Source: an uncultured Clostridia bacterium (lineage in GTDB: Bacteria; Bacillota; Clostridia; Christensenellales; Borkfalkiaceae). From it: a DNA stretch of 7,273 nt. The position numbers were made by a program, and so were the translations under genes. The stretch spans positions 1-7,273 of the forward strand of contig CANRFK010000068.1 in the NCBI GenBank assembly GCA_947629875.1. The letters are read 5' to 3'. This document shows, piece after piece, positions 1-5,533 of this stretch (its first letter is position 1; every line of letters begins with the position of its first letter). The notes below the pieces were generated by a model. The model was not told where the DNA came from and ran no database searches. It saw only the letters and a program-made list of their open reading frames with translations.

Positions 1-821
1 CACGCCCCCCACGGCGTGTTGAAAGAGAAGAGGCGGGGCTCTATCTCCTCGATGGAGATGCCGCAGTCGGGGCAGGCATAGCGGGAGGAGTATAGCGTCT
101 CCTCGCCGTCTTTGTCGATGATGACGAGCCCGTCCGAAAGTTTGAGCGCCGTCTCGATGCTCTCGGTGAGCCGTTTTATGACCCCATCCTTCACAATGAG
201 GCGGTCGATGACGACGGAGATGTTGTGTTTGACATTCTTATCGAGGACGATCTCCTCCTGCAAGTCGTAGACGATGCCGTCCACCTTGACACGCGCGTAG
301 CCGCTCTTGCGGAAGGAGGAGAGCTCCTTTTTGTACTCCCCCTTTTTTCCGCGGACGACGGGCGCGGAGACCAAAATTTTGCTCCCCGCGGGCAGTTCCA
401 TCACCCTATCGGCAATTTCATCCACCGTCTGGCGGCGGATCTCCCGCCCGCAGTTGGGGCAGTGCGGCGTGCCCGCGCGCGCATAGAAGAGGCGGAGATA
501 GTCGTAGATCTCGGTGACAGTGCCCACCGTGGAGCGGGGGTTGTGCGAAGTCGTCTTCTGGTCGATGGAGATGGCGGGAGAGAGCCCGTCGATGCGCTCC
601 ACGTCGGGCTTTTCCATCATGCCGAGGAACTGCCGCGCGTACGAGGAGAGGCTCTCCATGTACCGCCTCTGCCCCTCCGCGTAGATGGTATCGAAGGCGA
701 GCGTACTCTTCCCGCTGCCCGAGAGCCCCGTAAACACGGTGAGACTGTTGCGCGGAATGCGTACGTCGATATTTTTTAAGTTGTTTTCCTTTGCACCTTT
801 TACGAAAATTTCTTCCAACAT
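1..821 (-). CDS. uvrA: UvrA, excinuclease ABC subunit A (N-terminal part, cut by window edge)
   Basis: UvrA is the ATPase that, with UvrB, finds bulky DNA lesions at the first step of nucleotide excision repair in the cytoplasm. The 273 complete codons seen start MLEEIFVKGAKENNLKNI. They contain the Walker A loop GLSGSGKST (residues 32-40), the following LAFDTIYAEGQRRY block, and SYARQFLGMMEKPDV, which leads into the UvrB-interaction region. The first half of the zinc module is present (CPDC, residues 250-253) and is followed by EPRLFSFNTPWGA, where the frame leaves the window just before the expected second cysteine pair. UvrA proteins are usually about 940 residues, so under a third is visible. 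The ATG at 821 matches the family start. It lies 11 bp after the stop of the upstream nucleotidase gene and has only a weak AGG-type ribosome binding site, so translational coupling is likely. No separate promoter is seen. Identity is very secure. Confidence 0.97.
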   Translation of the reverse strand, partial: MLEEIFVKGAKENNLKNIDVRIPRNSLTVFTGLSGSGKSTLAFDTIYAEGQRRYMESLSSYARQFLGMMEKPDVERIDGLSPAISIDQKTTSHNPRSTVGTVTEIYDYLRLFYARAGTPHCPNCGREIRRQTVDEIADRVMELPAGSKILVSAPVVRGKKGEYKKELSSFRKSGYARVKVDGIVYDLQEEIVLDKNVKHNISVVIDRLIVKDGVIKRLTESIETALKLSDGLVIIDKDGEETLYSSRYACPDCGISIEEIEPRLFSFNTPWGA

Positions 822-832
822 CTTGTTGCCTG

Positions 833-1417
833 TTATGTAGATTGCTCCGTAAAAATTCTTTTGAGGACGGCCGCGACCTGCGCCCAGTTCGCGCCGCCGT
901 ATTTAACTTCCATGGCGCGGGCGAGGTTGTTCCTCCCCACGAACAGAATTGCCTTGACGCCCTGTGCCTGTGCGGAAAGACAGGTCGTGAGACTGTCGTC
1001 GATGATCACATCGTAGCCGTTTTCCGCGCACCATATCCCCTTGTCGGAGACGCCTGCGACGAGTTCATCGTAGGGAATGCGCCGCTTTTCCAGCCAATCG
1101 CGGGAGACCTTTTCGGGGTTCACGAACCACTCCTTGGTGCGGGCCGTGAGCACGGTGACAGAGTGCCCCGCCGCCCGAAGCCCCTCGATGGTCTGCCGCG
1201 CGCCCTTTCTCGCCTCGGCGTCGGTGAAGATGGTGATGCCGCCCGCATGCACAAATTCGAGGACATCCGCGAGTTTCCAGTCGAACACCTCTTCGAGTTC
1301 ATGCGCGTTCTCATCGACGAGTTTGAAGGGAAGCCCCATGCGCGCGATATACCCCCGCGCCCGCGTCACGCGGTCCACAACGGATAATGTATCATCTAAA
1401 TCTATGGCTATCTTCAT
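833..1417 (-). CDS. HAD-superfamily 5'-nucleotidase-like protein (NT5C/YqfW-type)
   Basis: A 194-residue soluble protein of the haloacid dehalogenase fold. Motif I is DLDDT at residues 6-10, with D6 the likely nucleophile and D8 the acid/base. Motif II is the threonine of LTART (T91). A motif III lysine is probably K126 in SDKG. Motif IV is IIDDS, with D140 and D141 as likely magnesium ligands. A helical cap is inserted between motifs I and II (about residues 15-75). Length and motif spacing fit the 5'(3')-deoxyribonucleotidase family (PF06941-like, Bacillus YqfW/YorS type), which removes phosphate from nucleoside monophosphates; the exact substrate is not readable from sequence. The ATG at 1417 follows an AGGTGA ribosome binding site. 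The gene lies between uvrB and uvrA on the same strand, 11 bp before uvrA, so co-expression with uvrA is very likely. A role in handling nucleotides released by repair is only a guess. It could instead be another small HAD phosphatase. Confidence 0.8.
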   Translation of the reverse strand: MKIAIDLDDTLSVVDRVTRARGYIARMGLPFKLVDENAHELEEVFDWKLADVLEFVHAGGITIFTDAEARKGARQTIEGLRAAGHSVTVLTARTKEWFVNPEKVSRDWLEKRRIPYDELVAGVSDKGIWCAENGYDVIIDDSLTTCLSAQAQGVKAILFVGRNNLARAMEVKYGGANWAQVAAVLKRIFTEQST

Positions 1418-1421
1418 GGTA

Positions 1422-1427
1422 TCACCT
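1422..1427 (-). promoter_or_regulatory. Ribosome binding site of the nucleotidase gene
   Basis: AGGTGA on the minus strand, 4 nt before the ATG at 1417. The spacing is short but the match to the anti-Shine-Dalgarno is good, and it supports this start. Confidence 0.6.
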
Positions 1428-1641
1428 GCTTTGTTTTACTGATTTTATTTCCTGTGCCGCCCCCTCCTCGGGAGGGGGTAGGGGGTGGGGTGCTGTGCGC
1501 CACCGAGCTACTGCACGGCGGCGCTCGGTGGGAGGCGGGTTCCCCGCCGCTCCACGCCCCCATTTGCCACACTACCGTAGGCTTAATGACGGGAGAAGCG
1601 ACCGCGACGACCAACCCAATATCCCATACTCGCTACATTCC

Positions 1642-1705
1642 TCGTTCAATTTATTTTTGAGCATACGCCCCACAAGGGGCGGAGACGAGAAAAGAAATTG
1701 AACGA
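1642..1705. repeat. Bipartite inverted repeat immediately after uvrB
   Basis: Outer arms TCGTTCAATTT (1642-1652) and AAATTGAACGA (1695-1705) are perfect 11-bp complements. After one mismatch the pairing continues through T/A-rich bases (1654-1658 with 1689-1693). Inside lies a perfect 6-bp GC stem, CGCCCC (1666-1671) with GGGGCG (1676-1681), closed by a 4-nt loop. The outer arm ends 1 bp from the uvrB stop codon. Neither strand has the run of T expected of a simple intrinsic terminator after the GC stem, so the role is open: RNA 3'-end stabiliser, partial terminator, or terminal repeat of an inserted element. Confidence 0.65.
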
Positions 1706-1706
1706 A

Positions 1707-3668
1707 TTATTTTCTCATTCTTTTTCGTAATTCGTTTATCTGTTCCCGAATTTCGATTGCTCTTTCAAAGTCCAGCGCATTCGAGGCAACCTTCATGAGC
1801 GTCTTCAACTTCTCGATTTCGTCGGGGATGTCCTTGGCGGCGATCTCCGCACCCTTCTTTGCCTTGCCCGTGATGTTGAGCGTGGACTTCACTTCCTTGA
1901 TGATCGTCCTCGGGATGATGCCGTGCGCCTCGTTGTACGCCTGCTGTTTGGCGCGGCGGCGGTTGGTTTCGCCGATGGCGCGCTCCATGGAACCCGTCAT
2001 CTCGTCGGCGTACATGACGACCCGCCCCTCCGCGTTCCTCGCGGCTCTTCCTATGGTCTGCACGAGGGAGGTCTCGCTCCGCAAAAATCCCTCCTTGTCG
2101 GCGTCGAGGATGGCGACGAGTTTGACCTCGGGAAGATCCAGCCCCTCGCGCAGCAAATTGATGCCGCAGAGGACGTCGAAATCGCCCGAACGCAGTCCGT
2201 TTACGATGTCGATGCGCTCCAACGTATCGATGTCCGAGTGCATGTAGCGCACCTTGACGCCGTTCTCCTTCATGTAGTCGGTCAAGGATTCCGCCATGCG
2301 CTTGGTGAGCGTGGTGACGAGCACCCGCCCGCCGCTCTTCACCACTTCATGCACCTCGGAGAGGAGGTCGTCGATCTGCCCCTTGGTGGGCTTCACCGTG
2401 ACGGGGGGGTCTAAAAGTCCCGTCGGGCGGATGAGCTGTTCGACGACCTGCCCCGCCTCTTGCAATTCGTAGGGCGCGGGCGTCGCCGAGACGCAGATGA
2501 GCTGGGGCACGCGGGCGTCGAATTCCTCAAAGGTCAGCGGCCTGTTGTCATACGCCGACTTCATGCGGAAGCCGTACTCCACGAGATTGATCTTTCTCGC
2601 CCTGTCGCCGTTGTACATGGCGCGGATCTGCGGAATGGTCATGTGGCTCTCGTCGATAAAGACGAGGAAGTTTTTGGGGAAGTAGTCGAGGAGGGTGAAC
2701 GAGGGCTGCCCCGGTTCGCGCCCGTCGAAGTAGCGGGAATAGTTCTCGATGCCCGAACAATACCCGATCTCGCGCATCATCTCGAGGTCGTGCTCCGTCC
2801 TCTGGCGGAGGCGCTGGGCTTCGAGGAGTTTCCCCTCGTCCTCGAACGCCTTCACCTCGCCCTCCAAATCCTGCGCGATCATCGAAAGAGCCCACTCGAG
2901 CCGCTCGCTCCCCACGGCGTAGTGGCTTGCGGGGAAGATGACGGTATGTTTGAGTTCAGACAAGATCTTGCCCGTCGTCACGTCCTCCTCCGAGATGCGG
3001 TCTATCTCGTCGCCGAAAAACTCCACCCGTATGGCAACTTCGGAGTTGGAGGCGGGGAAGATTTCCACGACGTCGCCGCGCACGCGGAAGGTGGTGCGCT
3101 TGAAATCCATATCGTTGCGCGAATATTGGATGCCGACGAGGCGGGATAAAAGTTCGTCGCGCTCCAACCTGTCCCCGGGGCGGAGGGAGACGCCGAGGCG
3201 GAAGAACTCCTCGGGCGCGCCCAACCCATAGATGCAGGAGACGGAGGAGACGACGATGACGTCGTCCCGCTCGCCCAGAGAGCACGTCGCCGCATTGCGG
3301 AGCTTATCGATCTCGTCGTTCATCGACATGTCCTTCTCGATGTAGGTGTCGGTGGACGGGATGTAGCTCTCGGGCTGATAGTAATCGTAATAGGAGACGA
3401 AGTACTCGACGCGGTTCTCGGGGAAGAACTCGCGGAATTCGTTGCACAGCTGCGCGGCGAGCGTCTTGTTGTGCGCGATGACGAGCGCCGGTCGCCCGAC
3501 GTTTTTGATGACGTTTGCCATGGTGAACGTCTTGCCGCTGCCCGTCACACCGACGAGGACTTGGGTGCGGATGCCGTCCTCCACCCCCTCGGTGAGCGCC
3601 TTGATGGCCTCGGGCTGATCGCCGGTGGGCTCAAAGGGCGCATGCAGTTTGAAATCGAAGTGTTCCAT
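1707..3668 (-). CDS. uvrB: UvrB, excinuclease ABC subunit B
   Basis: UvrB is the helicase-like protein that receives the lesion from UvrA, verifies damage and recruits UvrC for incision. The 653-residue product has the usual family length. Visible are Walker A GVTGSGKT (40-47), the aromatic beta-hairpin that locks onto DNA (YYDYYQPE, 93-100, continuing to about 114), Walker B DESH (339-342), motif III SAT (394-396), and helicase motif VI QTIGRAARN (537-545). The C-terminal UVR domain (about 617-651) contacts UvrC. The open frame extends upstream to 4001, but that extension overlaps another gene and the promoter. The start MEHFDFKLHAPFEPTGDQP at 3668 matches the family and falls about 26 nt after the predicted transcription start. 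Its Shine-Dalgarno is poor. The gene has its own strong promoter with a LexA-like operator, as expected for an SOS gene. The nucleotidase and uvrA follow on the same strand after a 289-bp structured spacer. Confidence 0.98.
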   Translation of the reverse strand: MEHFDFKLHAPFEPTGDQPEAIKALTEGVEDGIRTQVLVGVTGSGKTFTMANVIKNVGRPALVIAHNKTLAAQLCNEFREFFPENRVEYFVSYYDYYQPESYIPSTDTYIEKDMSMNDEIDKLRNAATCSLGERDDVIVVSSVSCIYGLGAPEEFFRLGVSLRPGDRLERDELLSRLVGIQYSRNDMDFKRTTFRVRGDVVEIFPASNSEVAIRVEFFGDEIDRISEEDVTTGKILSELKHTVIFPASHYAVGSERLEWALSMIAQDLEGEVKAFEDEGKLLEAQRLRQRTEHDLEMMREIGYCSGIENYSRYFDGREPGQPSFTLLDYFPKNFLVFIDESHMTIPQIRAMYNGDRARKINLVEYGFRMKSAYDNRPLTFEEFDARVPQLICVSATPAPYELQEAGQVVEQLIRPTGLLDPPVTVKPTKGQIDDLLSEVHEVVKSGGRVLVTTLTKRMAESLTDYMKENGVKVRYMHSDIDTLERIDIVNGLRSGDFDVLCGINLLREGLDLPEVKLVAILDADKEGFLRSETSLVQTIGRAARNAEGRVVMYADEMTGSMERAIGETNRRRAKQQAYNEAHGIIPRTIIKEVKSTLNITGKAKKGAEIAAKDIPDEIEKLKTLMKVASNALDFERAIEIREQINELRKRMRK

Positions 3669-3679
3669 ACCGTAAAATA

Positions 3680-3699
3680 GCACAAACAAACGTTTGTGC
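3680..3699. promoter_or_regulatory. LexA (SOS box)-like operator of uvrB
   Basis: A perfect palindrome, GCACAAAC-AAAC-GTTTGTGC: two 8-bp arms around a 4-bp centre. The Gram-positive LexA/DinR consensus is CGAAC-N4-GTTCG. This site keeps the same spacing and symmetry, with CAAAC-N4-GTTTG in the core. It starts 2 bp downstream of the -10 box, over the expected transcription start, where a bound repressor would block initiation. Being at uvrB, a classical SOS gene, LexA is the natural candidate. The A-for-G change in the core leaves room for a clade-specific LexA motif or another repressor. Confidence 0.75.
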
Positions 3700-3701
3700 C
3701 A

Positions 3702-3730
3702 AGTGTACCGCATTTGCGTTTGTTTGTCAA
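3702..3730 (-). promoter_or_regulatory. Sigma-A-type promoter of uvrB
   Basis: On the minus strand the -35 box is TTGACA (3725-3730), followed by a 17-bp spacer and the -10 box TACACT (3702-3707). The -35 is a perfect consensus match and the spacer is ideal. Initiation is expected near 3694-3696, giving a leader of about 26 nt. The -35 box lies 5 bp after the stop codon of the preceding gene. Confidence 0.85.
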
Positions 3731-3735
3731 GCGAT

Positions 3736-4104
3736 TTATGCGAGAAGCGCTTTGAGAAGAATGCCCACGGCGGCGGAGAGAAGCCCGCACGCCACGGTGA
3801 GCGCGAGTTTGAAGGCAAGTTTTCTGCGGCGCACGGCGTCATAGCGGCGGTAGGCGAGCCCCGCCTCGTGCATGCAGACGACGTACGTCTTTTCCCCCTT
3901 GCGCTCGGTGGGAAGAATTTCGAGGTAGCCATCGAGCTCCAAAGAGCGGAGAATGCGCTCCACGCCCTCTTCATCGTACCCCTTTTCGGGGAGCATCGCA
4001 AGAATTTCGTAGGGACAGACGAGGAAGCGCTCCTTGCCCTGCGCGAGGGTGAACACGGCGTTCATCACGGCGTTTTCGCGGCGGGAGAGCCGCTCTGTGG
4101 GCAT
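3736..4104 (-). CDS. Small winged-helix-like protein with C-terminal membrane anchor (paralogue A)
   Basis: Not a family I can name. The 122-residue product has a helical N-terminal half (about 8-63, including EEGVERILRSLELDGYLEI), a short turn and beta pair (about 62-78, a possible wing), a basic stretch (RRYDAVRRRKLAFK, 86-99), and one hydrophobic segment (about 98-121) ending at the C-terminus. This suggests a cytoplasmic winged-helix-like domain held to the membrane by a tail anchor. The ATG at 4104 lies 2 bp after the stop of the upstream gene, so coupling is likely. ATG at 4116 or TTG at 4134 in the same frame would add 4 or 10 residues and overlap that gene. It has the same length and layout as its upstream neighbour, and the aligned helix-wing part is recognisably similar (ERILRSLELDGYLEI against RAMLCFLEAERYVEV). 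Function is unknown; DNA binding is only inferred from fold appearance. Confidence 0.75.
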   Translation of the reverse strand: MPTERLSRRENAVMNAVFTLAQGKERFLVCPYEILAMLPEKGYDEEGVERILRSLELDGYLEILPTERKGEKTYVVCMHEAGLAYRRYDAVRRRKLAFKLALTVACGLLSAAVGILLKALLA

Positions 4105-4106
4105 GG

Positions 4107-4475
4107 TCACGCCCATAACAGCGACACCGCCCAAAAGATGAGCGCCCCCAAAAATCCGCCGAGGAGCGCCCCCGCGGAGGAGAGCAGAAACTCGCCCCGC
4201 CGCCGCACGCGGAAGTTCTTCTCCCGCAGGCGTTCCTGTTCAAAATATTTCCGCCCCTCGGCGAGGGGCTTCACGCAGTACAGCCCGTCCTCGGCGTAGC
4301 GGACTTCCACGTACCGCTCCGCCTCCAAAAAACAAAGCATGGCGCGGATCTCGCCGATATCCACGCCGCAAGAGGCGAGCCTATCGCAAAGTTCCCGCTC
4401 CTCGATAATTTGATAGCCCTCGCCGCACCGTTCGTTGATGGCGGCAAGGAGCGCCTCCGTCTTTTCGTCTAACAT
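4107..4475 (-). CDS. Small winged-helix-like protein with C-terminal membrane anchor (paralogue B)
   Basis: A 122-residue product of unrecognised family. An N-terminal helical region (about 3-55) ends in a helix, EIRAMLCFLEAERYVEVRY, that is followed by a short hairpin (about 56-70) like the wing of a winged helix. A charged linker (KYFEQERLREKNFRVRRRG, 76-94) precedes one membrane segment (about 96-121), and a basic-rich flank before it suggests the N-terminal domain stays in the cytoplasm. The frame is open up to 4745 but overlaps the membrane-protein gene there; the ATG at 4475 gives the same length as paralogue A. No strong Shine-Dalgarno precedes it, so the start is somewhat uncertain. 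It is followed 2 bp later by paralogue A and preceded by the CvpA-like gene (44-bp gap), consistent with one operon. Confidence 0.72.
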   Translation of the reverse strand: MLDEKTEALLAAINERCGEGYQIIEERELCDRLASCGVDIGEIRAMLCFLEAERYVEVRYAEDGLYCVKPLAEGRKYFEQERLREKNFRVRRRGEFLLSSAGALLGGFLGALIFWAVSLLWA

Positions 4476-4519
4476 GCCCGCAACAAGTATTCCCGTTTGG
4501 GGGGCACACCATGCGAAAA

Positions 4520-5518
4520 TCAGCGCAAAAACAGCAGGAGGGGATTGTAATTGTAGAATGCCGCGGAGAGCGGCGACGATGTGAAGAGCCGCTCGGCGTA
4601 CTTCGCCGCAAGCGTGACGGTGGGTTGCGCGTCCCGTGCGATGAGGAAGTATACGCCGTAGTACAGGGCGCACATCACGGCGAGGAACACCGCGAGAAAG
4701 ATGAGAAAGAGCAGAATGGCGGAGATCATGCCGAGCGCGCGGCAATCGAGCATCCTGCGCAGCCCCTTATGGAGGAGCCAGCCGAAGAGCATGACGACGG
4801 CAAACAGCACGGCAAAGAAGAGGAACGCGAAGAGGCCGTGTCCGAGGACGGACGCCGCGGCGGGCCCCACGAACTTTATCTTCCCCGCAAGCGCCGTTCC
4901 CCACCCCGCGAACACCTTCACCCGCGTGGCGAGAAGGATGGCGCCGAAGAAGCTCGCAAACGTGAGCGCGAACATGAGAAGGGTGTAGATCGCGCGCACG
5001 AACCCCACGCGCAGCCCCATGCGCACAAAGAGGAAGCACGCCGTGATGACAAAGAGATCGTAGATGTGCTTTGAAAGGAAACGCCATACGGGGCTCGCAT
5101 AGACGGGCGCAAGGAAGCCGGGCACGGTGGGCAGCACATAGCAGACGGAGAGCGCGACGCCCGCGAGCACCCCGACGAGCAAGACCGCATTCATGAGGGC
5201 GCACACTGCGCCCGACACGCGGCTCCACCGCACGAGGTTTTTGCTCGGCTGTTCGCACTTCATCACCCGCGAACGGATGAGGCCGCCGAGGAGCAGATCG
5301 AGCCCGAGCGCACCGAGGAACACCCCCGCCGTGATCCAGAACGAGGGCATCCCCGCGGGAAGGGGGATGACGTCGAGGAGGAAGGTCAGCGCAAACAGGG
5401 GCAGCACCTGCCACCCGAGCCACGACACGCGCGAGGACTTTCGGATCAGCCCGTATATGATCGCCGCGACGCCGATGGCGGACGCAGCGGAGATGAGAAT
5501 TATCCCGACAGTGCTCAA
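4520..5518 (-). CDS. Multi-pass membrane protein, CvpA-like
   Basis: A 332-residue very hydrophobic protein with about eight predicted membrane segments: roughly 4-25, 35-53, 60-82, 103-129, 153-170, 174-199, 222-249 and 262-295. The second half resembles the CvpA (colicin V production) family: a glycine/arginine stretch (RMGLRVGFVRAIYTL, 166-180), a later LDCRALGMISAILL segment (257-270), and a soluble tail ending SSPLSAAFYNYNPLL, like the S-x-n-NPL endings of that family. CvpA proteins are inner-membrane proteins of poorly understood role. This one is longer than the usual 160-230 residues, with an additional hydrophobic N-terminal half. The start is a TTG at 5518, chosen because GGAGG lies 9 nt before it and no in-frame ATG occurs nearby. 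It begins 15 bp after glnS and is probably co-transcribed with it. The CvpA assignment is moderate. Confidence 0.8.
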   Translation of the reverse strand: MSTVGIILISAASAIGVAAIIYGLIRKSSRVSWLGWQVLPLFALTFLLDVIPLPAGMPSFWITAGVFLGALGLDLLLGGLIRSRVMKCEQPSKNLVRWSRVSGAVCALMNAVLLVGVLAGVALSVCYVLPTVPGFLAPVYASPVWRFLSKHIYDLFVITACFLFVRMGLRVGFVRAIYTLLMFALTFASFFGAILLATRVKVFAGWGTALAGKIKFVGPAAASVLGHGLFAFLFFAVLFAVVMLFGWLLHKGLRRMLDCRALGMISAILLFLIFLAVFLAVMCALYYGVYFLIARDAQPTVTLAAKYAERLFTSSPLSAAFYNYNPLLLFLR

Positions 5519-5527
5519 ACTGCCAAA

Positions 5528-5532
5528 CCTCC
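5528..5532 (-). promoter_or_regulatory. Ribosome binding site deciding the TTG start of the CvpA-like gene
   Basis: CGGAGG on the minus strand, core GGAGG at 5528-5532, 9 nt before the TTG at 5518. The same CGGAGG precedes glnS, which argues that the TTG is the true start even though no ATG is present. Confidence 0.75.
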
Positions 5533-5533
5533 G

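Larger units (their letters stand above)
1418..1706. other. Gene-free, structured 289-bp spacer between uvrB and the nucleotidase gene
   Basis: No ORF here resembles a protein: translated frames are proline/glycine/arginine-rich, low-complexity strings. The stretch holds four inverted repeats. CCCCCTCC/GGAGGGGG with a 3-nt loop lies at about 1457-1475. CCACCGAGC/GCTCGGTGG lies at 1500-1508 and 1523-1531. GGCGGG/CCCGCC lies at 1534-1539 and 1543-1548. A large bipartite structure lies at 1642-1705. A very GC-rich, strand-asymmetric middle with poly-G/C runs is flanked by AT-rich ends. This looks like a degenerate repeat or non-autonomous mobile element inserted in a repair operon, but no copy elsewhere can be seen in this window. 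No convincing promoter or LexA site was found in it. Confidence 0.55.

Noticed and set aside
225..1387. Plus-strand frames at 225-779 and 791-1387
   Set aside because: These are complements of uvrA and the nucleotidase gene, both of which carry clear catalytic motifs on the minus strand.
1457..1475. CCCCCTCC/GGAGGGGG hairpin as an intrinsic terminator
   Set aside because: No T-run follows on either strand, and on the minus strand it lies just before the nucleotidase gene it would silence.
1387..1701. Short frames on both strands of the spacer, rich in P, G and R
   Set aside because: Low-complexity translation of GC-rich repeats; no ribosome binding site or protein-like composition.
2460..3149. 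229-codon plus-strand frame opposite uvrB
   Set aside because: Pure antisense of UvrB with no ribosome binding site or known motif.
3669..4001. 111-residue N-terminal extension of UvrB in the same frame
   Set aside because: It crosses the promoter, the operator and the end of another gene in a different frame; its residues look like shadow coding and UvrB homologues begin at MEHFDF-like positions.
4476..4745. 90-residue upstream extension of paralogue B
   Set aside because: It overlaps the C-terminal part of the CvpA-like gene and is arginine/histidine-rich shadow sequence; the shorter form has the same length as paralogue A.
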